DNA of 64,000 nt from DATDAH01 sp963792205 (GTDB lineage Bacteria > Actinomycetota > Acidimicrobiia > Acidimicrobiales > DATDAH01): contig CAWBVI010000004.1 of the NCBI GenBank assembly GCA_963792205.1, positions 744,001 to 808,000 of the forward strand, written 5' to 3'. Below, in pieces: positions 34,707-43,537 of the stretch. Positions within the stretch are counted from its first letter, which is position 1. Every line of letters begins with the position of its first letter. Below the pieces are notes generated by a model. That model worked only from the letters and a program-made list of their open reading frames with translations, was not told where the DNA came from and did not search any database. The position numbers and the translations under genes were made by a program.

Positions 34707-35332
34707 GCGAAGCTGATGGGGAAGGTGGCGATCCAGGCCACCGTCCCGACGAAGACCACCCACCCGACGATCACCAGCGCGAGGCGTGGGCGCTCGCTCT
34801 CCAGCTTGGTGCTGATGCCGGCGAAGAAGAGGGCGACGGCGAAGAGCACGACGGCCAGGACATAGTTCGCGGCCCGCTGGATGTTGCGGCGGACGATGGC
34901 CGCGGAGGCCTCGGCTTGCTGATCGAGGTCGTCGGCCTGCTGGCGGGACTCGAGCTGGTACTCCGGCATGGCGAACGGCGAGGCCGGAGCGTCCGGGTTG
35001 GCCAAGGGGTCGGTCGACAGCCAGGCCTCGAACGCGGGCTGGAACTCGACGCGGAACCGCTCCTCGTAGAACCCAGCCAGGTCTTCGTCCTCCACGCCGT
35101 TGGCGTTCACCCAGGCGACGAACAGCGCCACGTCGACCTCGCTCTCGGCCTCGGCCTCGCCTTGCGCTCGCGCCGCGTCGATCCGGATGGCGTTGGTCGT
35201 GCTCGCGGCTTTGGCCTGCTCCCCGTTCCACCGGTTCGCCTGGTAGCTGCTCCAGGCTGTGGCCACGGCGGCGACAGCCAGCAGGGCGGTGGTCGCCCAC
35301 TCCACTCGTCGGACCTTCGAGGACTCAGCCAT
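34700..35332 (-). CDS. hypothetical membrane protein with three helices
   Basis: This 210-residue protein has one N-terminal helix (ATTALLAVAAVATAW), a charged extracytoplasmic region of about 120 residues and two C-terminal helices. I recognise no catalytic motif; the layout resembles DUF4337-like proteins. Its ATG overlaps the stop of the upstream DUF4239-like gene by 8 nt, so both are made together. It is not an SdhC or SdhD protein. Confidence 0.75.
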   Translation of the reverse strand: MAESSKVRRVEWATTALLAVAAVATAWSSYQANRWNGEQAKAASTTNAIRIDAARAQGEAEAESEVDVALFVAWVNANGVEDEDLAGFYEERFRVEFQPAFEAWLSTDPLANPDAPASPFAMPEYQLESRQQADDLDQQAEASAAIVRRNIQRAANYVLAVVLFAVALFFAGISTKLESERPRLALVIVGWVVFVGTVAWIATFPISFAV

Positions 35333-36158
35333 CGGTCGGCTGGCCGTTCTCGTCGCAGGGCGGGGCGCCGACCACGATGCCGGGTTCGTCCGCGACGTTG
35401 TCGATGATGGCCAGCGATCGTTCCATCGAGTCCGGTTGGAGGCCGCCGACGTCGTCCTGGAAGGGTCGGTTGAAGAAGACCAGCAGCAGCAACAGGACGG
35501 TGATGACGGTCGTCACCGAGCCCATCAGCAGGCCCTGGGTGGCCGCCCCCTCGGCCGGGTCGGCGAAGAAGAGCAGGTACAGGAAGATCACGCCCGACAC
35601 GAGGAACAGGACGAGCCAGAGCGGTGTGGGGATGACGCCGGCCACGGAGTGGACCCGGTCGTTGCGGGCGTTCTGGCGCTCGATCGTCAGGTCGAGGAAG
35701 TGGTCGTAGGCCGACTGCTCCGACGCCGCCTCGGGCTCGAAGTCCTCGAGGCTGACCAGGAGGCTGGCGCCCCAGGGATTCGTCTCGTCACCGAGTGTCC
35801 CGTCCTGGAGGCGCTCCCACTCCACGCCGATCACCGACCGGCCGTAGCAGACGAGCATGCCCGTCATCTCTTCGGCGATGTCCTCGGGGAAGAACTGCGC
35901 CGCCTGCACCTGCTGGACGACGACCACCGACTCGGCTTCGGCGCCCGAGCGGATGTTGTCGTAGTTGCTGAAGGCCAGGAAGACGATGAAGCCGAGGAGG
36001 ACCGAGAACCCCGTGGCCAGGACGCCGAACACCCCCGACGCCCGGTCGCCGTCGGTGAAGTAGCTGCCTTCCGGCGCCCGGCGCCGAACCGCGAGCATCG
36101 CCGCGACGCTCACGGCGACGACCACGATGACGACGACGGCCCCGATGGCGATGTTCAT
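35325..36158 (-). CDS. DUF4239-like (bestrophin-like) membrane protein
   Basis: This 277-residue protein has an N-terminal helix, a second helix (GVLATGFSVLLGFIVFLAF), a cytoplasmic or external helical region with the conserved E/Q-rich segment ESVVVVQQVQAAQFFP, and two closely spaced C-terminal helices. This is the DUF4239 layout. Function unknown. ATG 36158 follows GAGGGG by about nine bases. It forms a two-gene operon with the next membrane protein. Confidence 0.78.
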   Translation of the reverse strand: MNIAIGAVVVIVVVAVSVAAMLAVRRRAPEGSYFTDGDRASGVFGVLATGFSVLLGFIVFLAFSNYDNIRSGAEAESVVVVQQVQAAQFFPEDIAEEMTGMLVCYGRSVIGVEWERLQDGTLGDETNPWGASLLVSLEDFEPEAASEQSAYDHFLDLTIERQNARNDRVHSVAGVIPTPLWLVLFLVSGVIFLYLLFFADPAEGAATQGLLMGSVTTVITVLLLLLVFFNRPFQDDVGGLQPDSMERSLAIIDNVADEPGIVVGAPPCDENGQPTDG

Positions 36159-36187
36159 TCGGTCGAACCCCCCTCTCAGGGGAGGTT

Positions 36188-36871
36188 CTAGTCGTGGTCG
36201 ACCGGTACCTCATCACCCAGGATGGGTGCTTCGACGTGGGGCCCGCCTTCGGACTCCTTGCGGGCCTTGCGGATCTCCCAGAGGACCGGGGCCACCGAGA
36301 GGAGGATGATCACGCCGATGATGGGCAGCAGGTACTTGTCGATGCTGGGCACCGACTCGCCGAGGACGAAGCCGAGGGTGGTCACGCCGACGGCCCACAG
36401 GAACCCGCCGAGGACGTTGTAGGAGACGAACGTGCGGTACTCCATCCGGCCGACGCCGGCCACGATGGGGGCGAAGGTCCGGACCACGGGGATGAACCGC
36501 GCCAGCACGATGGTCTTCGACCCGTGCTCCTCGAAGTAGCCCTGCGCCTTCTCGACGTACTCCTGCTTGAACAGCCGCGAGTCCGGGCGCTTGAACAGGG
36601 CGGGGCCCACCCTGCGCCCGAAGGCGTAGCCCACCTGGTCCCCGATGACCGCGGCGGCGAAGCAGCCGGCCACCACCACCGGGAACGGGGCCAGCTGGTC
36701 CTGGGAGGACAGCAGGCCGGCGGTGAACAGGAGCGAGTCGCCGGGGAGGAAGAAGCCGATCAGCAGGCCGGACTCGGCGAAGATGATGAGGAAGAGCCCG
36801 ATGGTCCCGAAGGTCTCGAGCAGGTGCTCGGGGTCGAGGTCGCCGAGCAGGGCGAGGAGGGGGGACCGCAC
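36188..36871 (-). CDS. DedA-family membrane protein
   Basis: This 227-residue protein has the DedA/VTT domain: FFLPGDSLLF after the first helix, GDQVGYAFGRRVG, and the conserved ARFIPVVRTFAPIVAGVGRM. DedA proteins move lipid carriers or phospholipids across the membrane. GTG 36871 has TAGCCT (complement of 36878-36883) six bases upstream; the first bases of that box are also the stop codon of the upstream gene. Confidence 0.9.
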   Translation of the reverse strand: MRSPLLALLGDLDPEHLLETFGTIGLFLIIFAESGLLIGFFLPGDSLLFTAGLLSSQDQLAPFPVVVAGCFAAAVIGDQVGYAFGRRVGPALFKRPDSRLFKQEYVEKAQGYFEEHGSKTIVLARFIPVVRTFAPIVAGVGRMEYRTFVSYNVLGGFLWAVGVTTLGFVLGESVPSIDKYLLPIIGVIILLSVAPVLWEIRKARKESEGGPHVEAPILGDEVPVDHD

Positions 36872-36880
36872 GGGGAGAGG

Positions 36881-37330
36881 CTAGTGGTGCGGTTCCCCGG
36901 CTCCCCAGGTGGCCCACCATCCCGCCGCATCGAGGTCGAGGACCTCGTCCTCGACCAGGACCTCGCCGTGGACCCGGGCCGGCGTGCGGCCGGCCTCGTC
37001 GGGACCGGCGCGCTCCCACTCCAGGTCGAAGCCGAGCGGCACCCGGCGGCCGACGGCGTCGTCGGGCTGGTCCACCGCGAGGGCGAACGCCTCGAGGCCG
37101 ATCGTCCACCGCCCGCCCGGCTCCTCCTCGATGGCGTCGGCCCAGAGCCCCGAAGCCCGGATCTCCATCCCCGCCCGGGGCACCGGGGCATCCGGTTCGG
37201 CCAGCACCACCAGGTCATGGCCGGGACGGGCGAGGGCCGCCGTCACGTCGACGGCGTCCGGCCCGAAGGCCATCCCGAGGTGGCCGGCCTCCTGCCCGGT
37301 CGAGCCCAGCCACACCCACCGCCACCGCAC
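36881..37330 (-). CDS. conserved hypothetical protein (DUF7064-like)
   Basis: This 149-residue protein contains GRWTIGLEAFALAV and RRVPLGFDLEWE, a pattern I associate with a family of actinobacterial proteins related to lipid- or terpenoid-type domains (DUF7064-like). This is tentative. It has no membrane segment. GTG 37330 is preferred because TACGGT (complement of 37338-37343) lies exactly seven bases upstream. It diverges from the SCP2-like gene with overlapping -10 boxes. Confidence 0.6.
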   Translation of the reverse strand: MRWRWVWLGSTGQEAGHLGMAFGPDAVDVTAALARPGHDLVVLAEPDAPVPRAGMEIRASGLWADAIEEEPGGRWTIGLEAFALAVDQPDDAVGRRVPLGFDLEWERAGPDEAGRTPARVHGEVLVEDEVLDLDAAGWWATWGAGEPHH

Positions 37331-37337
37331 GACCGTC

Positions 37338-37347
37338 ACCGTAGGGT
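37338..37347. promoter_or_regulatory. face-to-face overlapping -10 boxes for two divergent leaderless genes
   Basis: ACCGTAGGGT contains TAGGGT on the plus strand (37342-37347) and TACGGT on the minus strand (37338-37343), sharing the central TA. Each box is exactly seven bases from its own start (37355 and 37330). Confidence 0.6.
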
Positions 37348-37354
37348 GACGCCG

Positions 37355-37721
37355 ATGCCGGAGCGCTTCTCGCCCGAGTGGATCGCCGCCCTGGACGCCG
37401 CCGCCCGGGGGCTGCCCGGGGCCGAGGAGCCGTTCGTCATCCAGCAGGTCGTGAGCAGCGCCGACGGCGACGTGGCTTGGCACGTAGACCTGGAGCCCGA
37501 GGCGATCCGGGTGCGGCCGGGGCGGGCCGGCCAGGCCGACGTGACCTTCGCCCAGGACCGGGAGACCGCCGACGCCGTGGCGGCCGGCGAGCTCAGCGCG
37601 GCCGCGGCACTGACCTCGGGCCGCCTGACCGTGCGTGGTGCGACCGGCGCGGCTGACCGAGCACCGTGAGATCCTGGCCCGGCTCGACGCCGCCTTCCGG
37701 CAGGTGCCCGCCGATGCCTGA
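37355..37721 (+). CDS. SCP2 sterol-transfer-like protein (frameshifted in this sequence)
   Basis: The frame from ATG 37355 reads WHVDLEPEAIRVRPGRAGQADVTFAQDRETADAVAAGELSAAAAL in separate conserved blocks, and TSGRLTVRG, the end of a small SCP2 domain. It then runs off into ATGAADRAP and stops at 37669. One base removed near 37640 lets the frame continue as ARLTEHREILARL and QVPADA to a TGA at 37721. That stop overlaps the fpg start by 8 nt. The domain binds a hydrophobic ligand. TAGGGT lies seven bases before the start. Confidence 0.75.
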
Positions 37722-38549
37722 GCTGCCCGAGATCCGGGCCCACGCCGAGCGGCTGACGGCGGAGTTCGGCGGCGCCGAGCTGGCCCGCTTCGAGCCCATC
37801 TCGTTCACCGCGCTGAAGACCTACGCCCCGCCCCCGGACCTGGCGTACGGGCACCCGCTGCTGCGGGTCGACCAGCGGGGCAAGTACCTGGCGATGGTCT
37901 TCGAGCCGGTGACCTTCGTCGTCCACCTGATGCAGGGCGGGCGCCTCCGCCCCGACGACAAGCAGAGCCGCAAGCCCCGGGGGGACTCGCCCGCTGGGTC
38001 TTCGCCGACGGCCGTGCCCTCCTGCTCAGCGAGGCCGGGACCGAGAAGCGGGCCGGCGTGTGGGTCGTCGAGGAGCTGAGCGAGGGCGAGGAGCCCATCG
38101 CCCACCTCGGCCCCGACGCCGATTCGCTCGACGCCGGCGGCGTCGGCGAGCGCATCTCGGGCGAGTCCAAGCGCCTCCACGGCGTCCTCCGGGACCAGCA
38201 CCCGATGGCCGGGGTCGGCCGGCGGCTGGCCAACGAGGTCACCCACAAGGCGAAGCTCTCGCCCTTCGCCAACGCCTCGAAGCTGTCTGCGGACGAGGTG
38301 TCCCGGCTCCACGCCGCGATCCAGGAGGCGGTGGCCGAGGGGCTGGAGTACGAGCGGTCCCGGGACGACATGAGCTCGTCCAAGGAGCGGCCGGGCGCCG
38401 TCCACCACCGCACCGGGGAGGCCTGTCCCGTCTGCGGCGACACCGTCCGCGAGGTCGCCTACGTGAAGTACACCGTCAACTACTGCCCCACCTGCCAGAC
38501 CGACGGCAAGGTCCTCGCCGACAACACCACCAGCAAGTTCCTGAAGTGA
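37714..38549 (+). CDS. Fpg/Nei-family DNA glycosylase (frameshifted in this sequence)
   Basis: The N-terminus MPELPEIRAHAERL provides catalytic Pro2 and Glu3 of the formamidopyrimidine glycosylase family. The frame breaks after SRKPRG because the G run near 37979-37984 is one base short. Adding one G gives LARWVFADGRALLLSEAGTE, which leads into WVVEELSEGEEP. The H2TH region (RRLANEVTHKAKLSPFANASKL) and a CPVC/CPTC zinc finger complete the protein of about 278 residues. It removes oxidised bases and nicks DNA. Confidence 0.87.
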
Positions 38550-38553
38550 CCGC

Positions 38554-39540
38554 CTAGATGAGGCCGAGGCTGCTGACGGTGTCGCGTTCGTCGACGAGCT
38601 CGCCGGTGCTGGCGTCGATGCGCGGGCGGGAGAAGTCGTCGATGTCGAGATCTTCAACGATCTTCCATGCGCCATCGGCCGTGGTGCAGGGGAAGGACGA
38701 CAGCAGGCCCTCCGGCGTGGCGTAGGACCCGTCCGACGGGACGGCCATCGAGACCCAGTCGCCGTCCGGCGTCCCGTCGAGCCAGGTGCGCACGTGGTCG
38801 ATTGCCGCATTGGCCGCCGAGGCCGCGCTCGACGAGCCGCGGGCTTCGATGATGGCCGCACCGCGCTGCTGCACGGTCGGGATGAAGTCATCCTCGATCC
38901 AGGCCGGGTCGTCGATGACCTCGGGCGCCGGCCGGCCGCCGACCTCGGCGTGGAACACGTCCGGGTACTGCGTCGCCGAGTGGTTGCCCCAGATCGTCAT
39001 CCGGGTGACGTCGGTGACCGGGACCCCCGCCTTGGCCGCGACCTGGGCCAACGCCCGGTTGTGGTCCAGGCGGGTCATCGCCGTGAAGTTCCGCTCGGGC
39101 AGGCGGTCGCAGTTGTTCATGGCGATGAGGCAGTTGGTGTTGGCCGGGTTGCCGACGACGAGCACCTTGCAGTCGTCGGCCGCCGTGGCCGAGAGGGCCT
39201 GGCCTTGCACGGTGAAGATGGCGCCGTTGGCCTCCAGGAGGTCGGCCCGCTCCATGCCCTGCGTACGGGGCCGGGAGCCGACGAGGAGGGCGACGTCGGC
39301 GCCCTCGAACGCGGTCTCGGGCTGGTCCGTCAGGACCAAGCCGCTGACCAGGGGAAACGCACAGTCGTCGAGCTCCATGGCCACGCCGCGCAACGCGTCC
39401 ATGGCCGGCGGGATCTCCAGCAGCTGGAGCTGCACGGGCCGGTCGGGGCCCAGCAGGTCGCCGTTGGCGATGCGGAAGAGGAGGCTGTAGCCGATCTGGC
39501 CGGCGGCGCCGGTCACGGCCACTCGGGTGGGGGTTGCCAT
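38554..39540 (-). CDS. mdh: malate dehydrogenase
   Basis: This 328-residue NAD-dependent enzyme interconverts malate and oxaloacetate. Visible motifs are the Rossmann loop TGAAGQIGYSLLFRIA, substrate Arg in SRPRTQGMERADLL, VVGNPANTN, and the catalytic His in IWGNHSATQYPD. Length is normal. ATG 39540 has TAGGGT (complement of 39549-39554) eight bases upstream, so it is likely leaderless. It is a single-gene unit close to other TCA-cycle genes of the window. Confidence 0.95.
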   Translation of the reverse strand: MATPTRVAVTGAAGQIGYSLLFRIANGDLLGPDRPVQLQLLEIPPAMDALRGVAMELDDCAFPLVSGLVLTDQPETAFEGADVALLVGSRPRTQGMERADLLEANGAIFTVQGQALSATAADDCKVLVVGNPANTNCLIAMNNCDRLPERNFTAMTRLDHNRALAQVAAKAGVPVTDVTRMTIWGNHSATQYPDVFHAEVGGRPAPEVIDDPAWIEDDFIPTVQQRGAAIIEARGSSSAASAANAAIDHVRTWLDGTPDGDWVSMAVPSDGSYATPEGLLSSFPCTTADGAWKIVEDLDIDDFSRPRIDASTGELVDERDTVSSLGLI

Positions 39541-39589
39541 GGGCTCGGACCCTACCGACGGCGCCGTCGGCGGGGCGAGCCGGTCGGCG

Positions 39590-41338
39590 TCAGCCGGGTG
39601 CCGTCGTGACCGGTGGGGTCTCCGCCGCCGGGTCGGGGATCCCGCCGGGGCCCACGGGCGGCGGCGGCAGGAGGGCGAGGAACTCGCGGACGAGCGGGGC
39701 CGCCACCTCGCCGCCGATCCCACCCCCCTCGACGACCAGGGCGTAGGCCAGGTCGCCGATGAAGCCGGCGAACCAGGCGTGGGTCTCGGGCGGGTCCTCC
39801 TCGCCGAACTCCGCCGTCCCGGTCTTGCCGCCGATGTCCCGGCCGAGGATGCTCACGGCCTGGCCCGTGCCGGTGCGGACCACCTCGCGCAGGAACTCGG
39901 GGAGCTGCTGCGCCGCCGCGGCCGGCAACGGGTGGCTGCCCTCCGCCGGTGGATCACCGCTCAGGAAGGGGGGCCGCCAGGTCCCGTTGCGGGCCGCAGC
40001 GGCCACGGTCGCCATGTGGAGCGGCGTCACCGACACCTCGGCCTGGCCGATCGCCGACGCCGCGATCTCGGTGTCGGTCTCCGGCAACGGGAAGCTGGAC
40101 GTCGCCACCGGAACACCGAGGTCGTAGGCCTGCCCGAAGCCGAAGCCCTGCGCGGCCTCGAACAACCGGACCGCACCGAGCTGGAAGCCCTGGTCGACGA
40201 AGGTCGTGTTGCACGACTTGGCGAACGTGTCGATGAAGGGCAGGTCGCCGTAGTCCTCGCCGAACGCGTTGGTGAAGGGCGCCGACTCGCCGGGCCGGGT
40301 CTCGTACGGACAGGGCAGCACCTGGTCCGGCTCGAGGCCCGACGCGAGCAGGGCGGAGGCGGTCACGATCTTGAAGGTCGAACCCGGGGCGTACTCGCCG
40401 AGGAGCGCCCGGTCGAAACCCGGCGGGTTGTTGGCCACGGCCCGGATGGCACCGGTCGTGCTGTCCACGGCCACGAGGGCGACCGGTAGCGTGACGTCGG
40501 CGATGGCCTGTTCGGCGGCCCGCTGGGTGACGTAGTCGATGGTCAGGGGCAGCGCCACCGGCCGCTCGCCGCCGAACTGCTGCAGCACCTCGACCACGGC
40601 ACCCCTCCCGTCCACCACCTCGATGCGGCCGACGGGATCACCGGCCAGCCGGTCCTCGAAGCCGGCCTCGACCCCGTCCTCGCCGACGAGGTCGCCGGCC
40701 TGGTACTCGAGGCCGGCGGCCGCGGCCTCGGGCCCGGTGATCTCCCGCAGCTGCCCGAGCAGCGCCCCGGCCAGGCCGTGCTGACGGTCCGCCTCGCCCG
40801 GGCCCCCGACGGCGAGGGGTTGGCCGCCCGTCGCGGTGACCACGGCGCGGGCGCCCTGCGACCGCGTGCGACGCAGGCTCAGGCCCTCGGCCAGCGCCGG
40901 GTGCAACGAGGTCGGGGTGTACCGGACTCGCCACTCGCCGTCGGCCCGGACGAGGTCGACCGCCCCGTCATAGGCCCAGGAGCCGAGGCCCTGGAGGCCG
41001 AGCGTGACGTGGAACCGGGCCTGACCCTCGTCGCCGTCGGTGTCGGCGACGACGTCGTCGACCTCGGCCGTCACCACCTGCAGGGTGGACCGGAACTGCT
41101 GTTGCGCGGTGGCGAAGTCGGCCGGCGGATCGGCGACCAGCGCGGCCATCGCCTCGACATCGCCGGCCGCCCAGGCGTCCAGGTAGGCGACCGCGGCCTC
41201 CTGGTCGGGGCCGGGGCCGTCGTCCTCGCCGAGGACCGAGCACGAGGGCGCGAGCGTCAGGAGGGCGACGATCGTCGCCCCGACCCGTTGCCTTCCCGCC
41301 CCGCGCCCCAGCCCGCGCTCCCGACCGGATCCGGTCAG
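39590..41338 (-). CDS. penicillin-binding protein with NTF2-like (MecA_N) domain, lipoprotein
   Basis: A hydrophobic segment ending LTLAPSC indicates a lipoprotein signal. An NTF2/MecA-type domain follows (about residues 40-160), then a dimerisation region and a transpeptidase domain with SxxK in PGSTFKIVTA, SCN in KSCNTTF and KTG in GGKTGTAEF. It would cross-link peptidoglycan outside the membrane. No ATG, GTG or TTG precedes the signal in this frame. The first codon available after the upstream stop is CTG 41338, which overlaps that stop as CTGA. The start is therefore uncertain. Confidence 0.82.
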   Translation of the reverse strand: MTGSGRERGLGRGAGRQRVGATIVALLTLAPSCSVLGEDDGPGPDQEAAVAYLDAWAAGDVEAMAALVADPPADFATAQQQFRSTLQVVTAEVDDVVADTDGDEGQARFHVTLGLQGLGSWAYDGAVDLVRADGEWRVRYTPTSLHPALAEGLSLRRTRSQGARAVVTATGGQPLAVGGPGEADRQHGLAGALLGQLREITGPEAAAAGLEYQAGDLVGEDGVEAGFEDRLAGDPVGRIEVVDGRGAVVEVLQQFGGERPVALPLTIDYVTQRAAEQAIADVTLPVALVAVDSTTGAIRAVANNPPGFDRALLGEYAPGSTFKIVTASALLASGLEPDQVLPCPYETRPGESAPFTNAFGEDYGDLPFIDTFAKSCNTTFVDQGFQLGAVRLFEAAQGFGFGQAYDLGVPVATSSFPLPETDTEIAASAIGQAEVSVTPLHMATVAAAARNGTWRPPFLSGDPPAEGSHPLPAAAAQQLPEFLREVVRTGTGQAVSILGRDIGGKTGTAEFGEEDPPETHAWFAGFIGDLAYALVVEGGGIGGEVAAPLVREFLALLPPPPVGPGGIPDPAAETPPVTTAPG

Positions 41339-42759
41339 TCGTTGAGCTGCATGGACTTCACCTCGAGGTACTCCTCCAGGCCATACCGCCCCAGCTCCCG
41401 ACCGACACCGGACTGCTTGTAGCCACCGAACGGGGCCTTGATGTTGAAGCTGCCACCGTTGACGTCGACCTGCCCGGTCCGCATCCGGCGGGCCACCCTC
41501 CGGGCCCGCTCCTCGTCGCCGGACCACACGCCACCGGCCAGGCCGTAGGGCGTGTCGTTGGCGATGCGCACGGCGTCGTCCTCGTCCTCGTAGGGGATGA
41601 TCGACAGGACGGGCCCGAAGATCTCCTCCTGGGCGATGGTCATGTCGTTCGAGACGTTGCCGAACACGGTGGGCCGCACGAAGTACCCCGTGTCCAGGCC
41701 CTCCGGCGGCTCGGCGCCGCCCGTGGCCAGCTCCGCGCCCTCGTCGATGCCCTTCTGGATGTAGCCGCGGACCCGGTCGCGCTGGGCGGCCGAGGAGAGC
41801 GGGCCGAGCATCACCCCGTCCTGGTCGGCGGGACCCACCGGGAAGCCCTCGGCCGCCGCGGCGGCGATGGCGACGGCCTCGTCGTGCTTCTCCTTGGGGA
41901 CCAACATCCGGGTGTGGGCGGTGCAGGTCTGCCCGGAGTTCAGGTAGCAGGCGAACACGCCCTTGGGGACGACCTCGGCCAGGTCGGCGTCGTCCAGGAT
42001 GATGTTGGCCGACTTCCCGCCCAGCTCGAGGGCGACGCGCTTCACGGACTGGCTGGCCAGCTCCGCCACGCGCTTGCCGGCCCGAGTGGACCCGGTGAAG
42101 CTGATCATGTCGACGTCGGGGTGGGCGGCGATGGCCTCACCGACGACGGGACCGACGCCCGTCACGAGGTTGAACACCCCCGCGGGCAGCCCGACCTCCT
42201 CGACGCATTCGGCCAGGATGAAGGCGTCCAGCGGCGCCACCTCGCTGGGCTTGAGGACCACCGTGCACCCCGCGGCGAGCGCCGGGGCGACCTTGGCCAC
42301 GATCTGGTGGAGGGGGTAGTTCCAGGGGGTGATGGCGCCGACGACGCCGACCGGCTCCCGGACGACGAGCGAGTTGCCGATGCGCTCCTCCCAGGGGAAC
42401 TCGGACAGCACCTCGACGTAGGTGCCCATGTTCCCCACCGGCAGCCCGGCCTGGATCATGTTCGCCCACATGAGCGGCATGCCCATCTCCTCGGAGATGA
42501 CCTGGGCGATCTCCTCGCTGCGGGCGCCGAGGGCCTCCGCCAGGCGCTGGACGTACTTGCCCCGCTCCTCGGGCTCGGTCTCGCTCCAGGCCTCGAAGGC
42601 GCCCTTGGCGGCGGCGACCGCCGCGTCCACGTCCTCGGGCGTCCCCTCGGGGATCGAGCCCATGACCTGCTCGGTCGAGGCGTTGATCACCTCGATGCTC
42701 CCGGTGCCGGTGCTGGGCACCCAGGCGCCGCCGATGTAGAGCTTGTCGTGGTCGCGCAC
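41335..42759 (-). CDS. NAD(P)-dependent aldehyde dehydrogenase
   Basis: This 474-residue enzyme has the ALDH motifs ITPWNYPLHQI, SFTGSTRAGKRV, the general-base Glu in ALELGGKSA, the nucleophile Cys in NSGQTCTA and EEIFGPVLSI. The substrate cannot be read. GTG 42759 follows AGGGGG by about eight bases. Its stop overlaps the proposed start of the PBP gene. Confidence 0.92.
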   Translation of the reverse strand: MRDHDKLYIGGAWVPSTGTGSIEVINASTEQVMGSIPEGTPEDVDAAVAAAKGAFEAWSETEPEERGKYVQRLAEALGARSEEIAQVISEEMGMPLMWANMIQAGLPVGNMGTYVEVLSEFPWEERIGNSLVVREPVGVVGAITPWNYPLHQIVAKVAPALAAGCTVVLKPSEVAPLDAFILAECVEEVGLPAGVFNLVTGVGPVVGEAIAAHPDVDMISFTGSTRAGKRVAELASQSVKRVALELGGKSANIILDDADLAEVVPKGVFACYLNSGQTCTAHTRMLVPKEKHDEAVAIAAAAAEGFPVGPADQDGVMLGPLSSAAQRDRVRGYIQKGIDEGAELATGGAEPPEGLDTGYFVRPTVFGNVSNDMTIAQEEIFGPVLSIIPYEDEDDAVRIANDTPYGLAGGVWSGDEERARRVARRMRTGQVDVNGGSFNIKAPFGGYKQSGVGRELGRYGLEEYLEVKSMQLND

Positions 42760-42799
42760 CGCGATCCCCCTGTTGTCGTGCTCTGGTGGACCTCGGACG

Positions 42800-43537
42800 C
42801 TACTCGCCCGAGTGGGCGATCCGGCCTTCGGGGAGCGGCCGGGTCAGCGCGCAGCCCGGACCGTGGAACGCCTCGATCAACCGCTCGGCCGCGAGCACGC
42901 CGAGGACGGCGAGGAGCAGGCCGGCGACCACATCGGACGTCCAGTGCACCCCGAGCCAGACCCTGCTGGCCGCCACCCCCACCGCCAGCGTCCACACGGC
43001 GATGGCCGAGGCCCACCAAATGGCTCGACGGGCGGTGTAGAGCCCGACGACCAGGGGGACGAGGCACCAGCTGGCGGCAGTGGCCAGCGGGTGCCCGCTC
43101 GGAAACGAGTGGCCCTGGCCGTGGACCAGGCGGTCGCCGGTGGGCCGGGCCCGGCCGACCAGCTCCTTGAGGCCGAACTCGATCAGCGGGCGGGCCAGGG
43201 CGATGATCACGATGGCCAGCGCCAGCCGGGGGCACTTCCGCCACGCGGCCAGCGCGGCCACGCCGGCCACGACGAGCACGACCTTCGTCGACCCGAACCA
43301 GGAGATGCGCTTGAAGACGGCGTCGGCCGTCGGGCCCCGGAGGTCGACCACCGTCCGGGTGAGCCACCCGTCCCAGGGCAGCAGGTTGAACGCGGCGCCG
43401 AGACCGAGGAGCACGAAGGCCGCGGCGAAGCTCGGCAGCACCCAGCGGTAGCGGGCGTGGAACTGGGCCAGGGAGTACGGAGAAGGGTGGTGCGCGGGCG
43501 CGACGACGTCGTCGACCTCGCGGAGCATCACACTCAT
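42800..43537 (-). CDS. PAP2-family membrane phosphatase
   Basis: This 245-residue protein has about six helices and the three acid-phosphatase motifs: KELVGRARP, PSGH in HSFPSGHPLA, and SRVWLGVHWTSDV. It hydrolyses lipid phosphates such as undecaprenyl diphosphate or phosphatidic acid at the outer membrane face. Its ATG overlaps the previous stop (ATGA), making it the last gene of a long coupled minus-strand operon that starts at the PEP-synthase-like gene or earlier. Confidence 0.9.
   Translation of the reverse strand: MSVMLREVDDVVAPAHHPSPYSLAQFHARYRWVLPSFAAAFVLLGLGAAFNLLPWDGWLTRTVVDLRGPTADAVFKRISWFGSTKVVLVVAGVAALAAWRKCPRLALAIVIIALARPLIEFGLKELVGRARPTGDRLVHGQGHSFPSGHPLATAASWCLVPLVVGLYTARRAIWWASAIAVWTLAVGVAASRVWLGVHWTSDVVAGLLLAVLGVLAAERLIEAFHGPGCALTRPLPEGRIAHSGE

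Noticed and set aside
34700..36158. Two membrane genes after sdhB as possible sdhC/sdhD
   Set aside because: They are on the opposite strand, have the wrong helix layout, and one matches a DUF4239-like pattern.
36194..37669. A 491-residue plus-strand frame running through dedA
   Set aside because: Only the end from ATG 37355 is a real gene; the rest mirrors dedA and its neighbour on the other strand.
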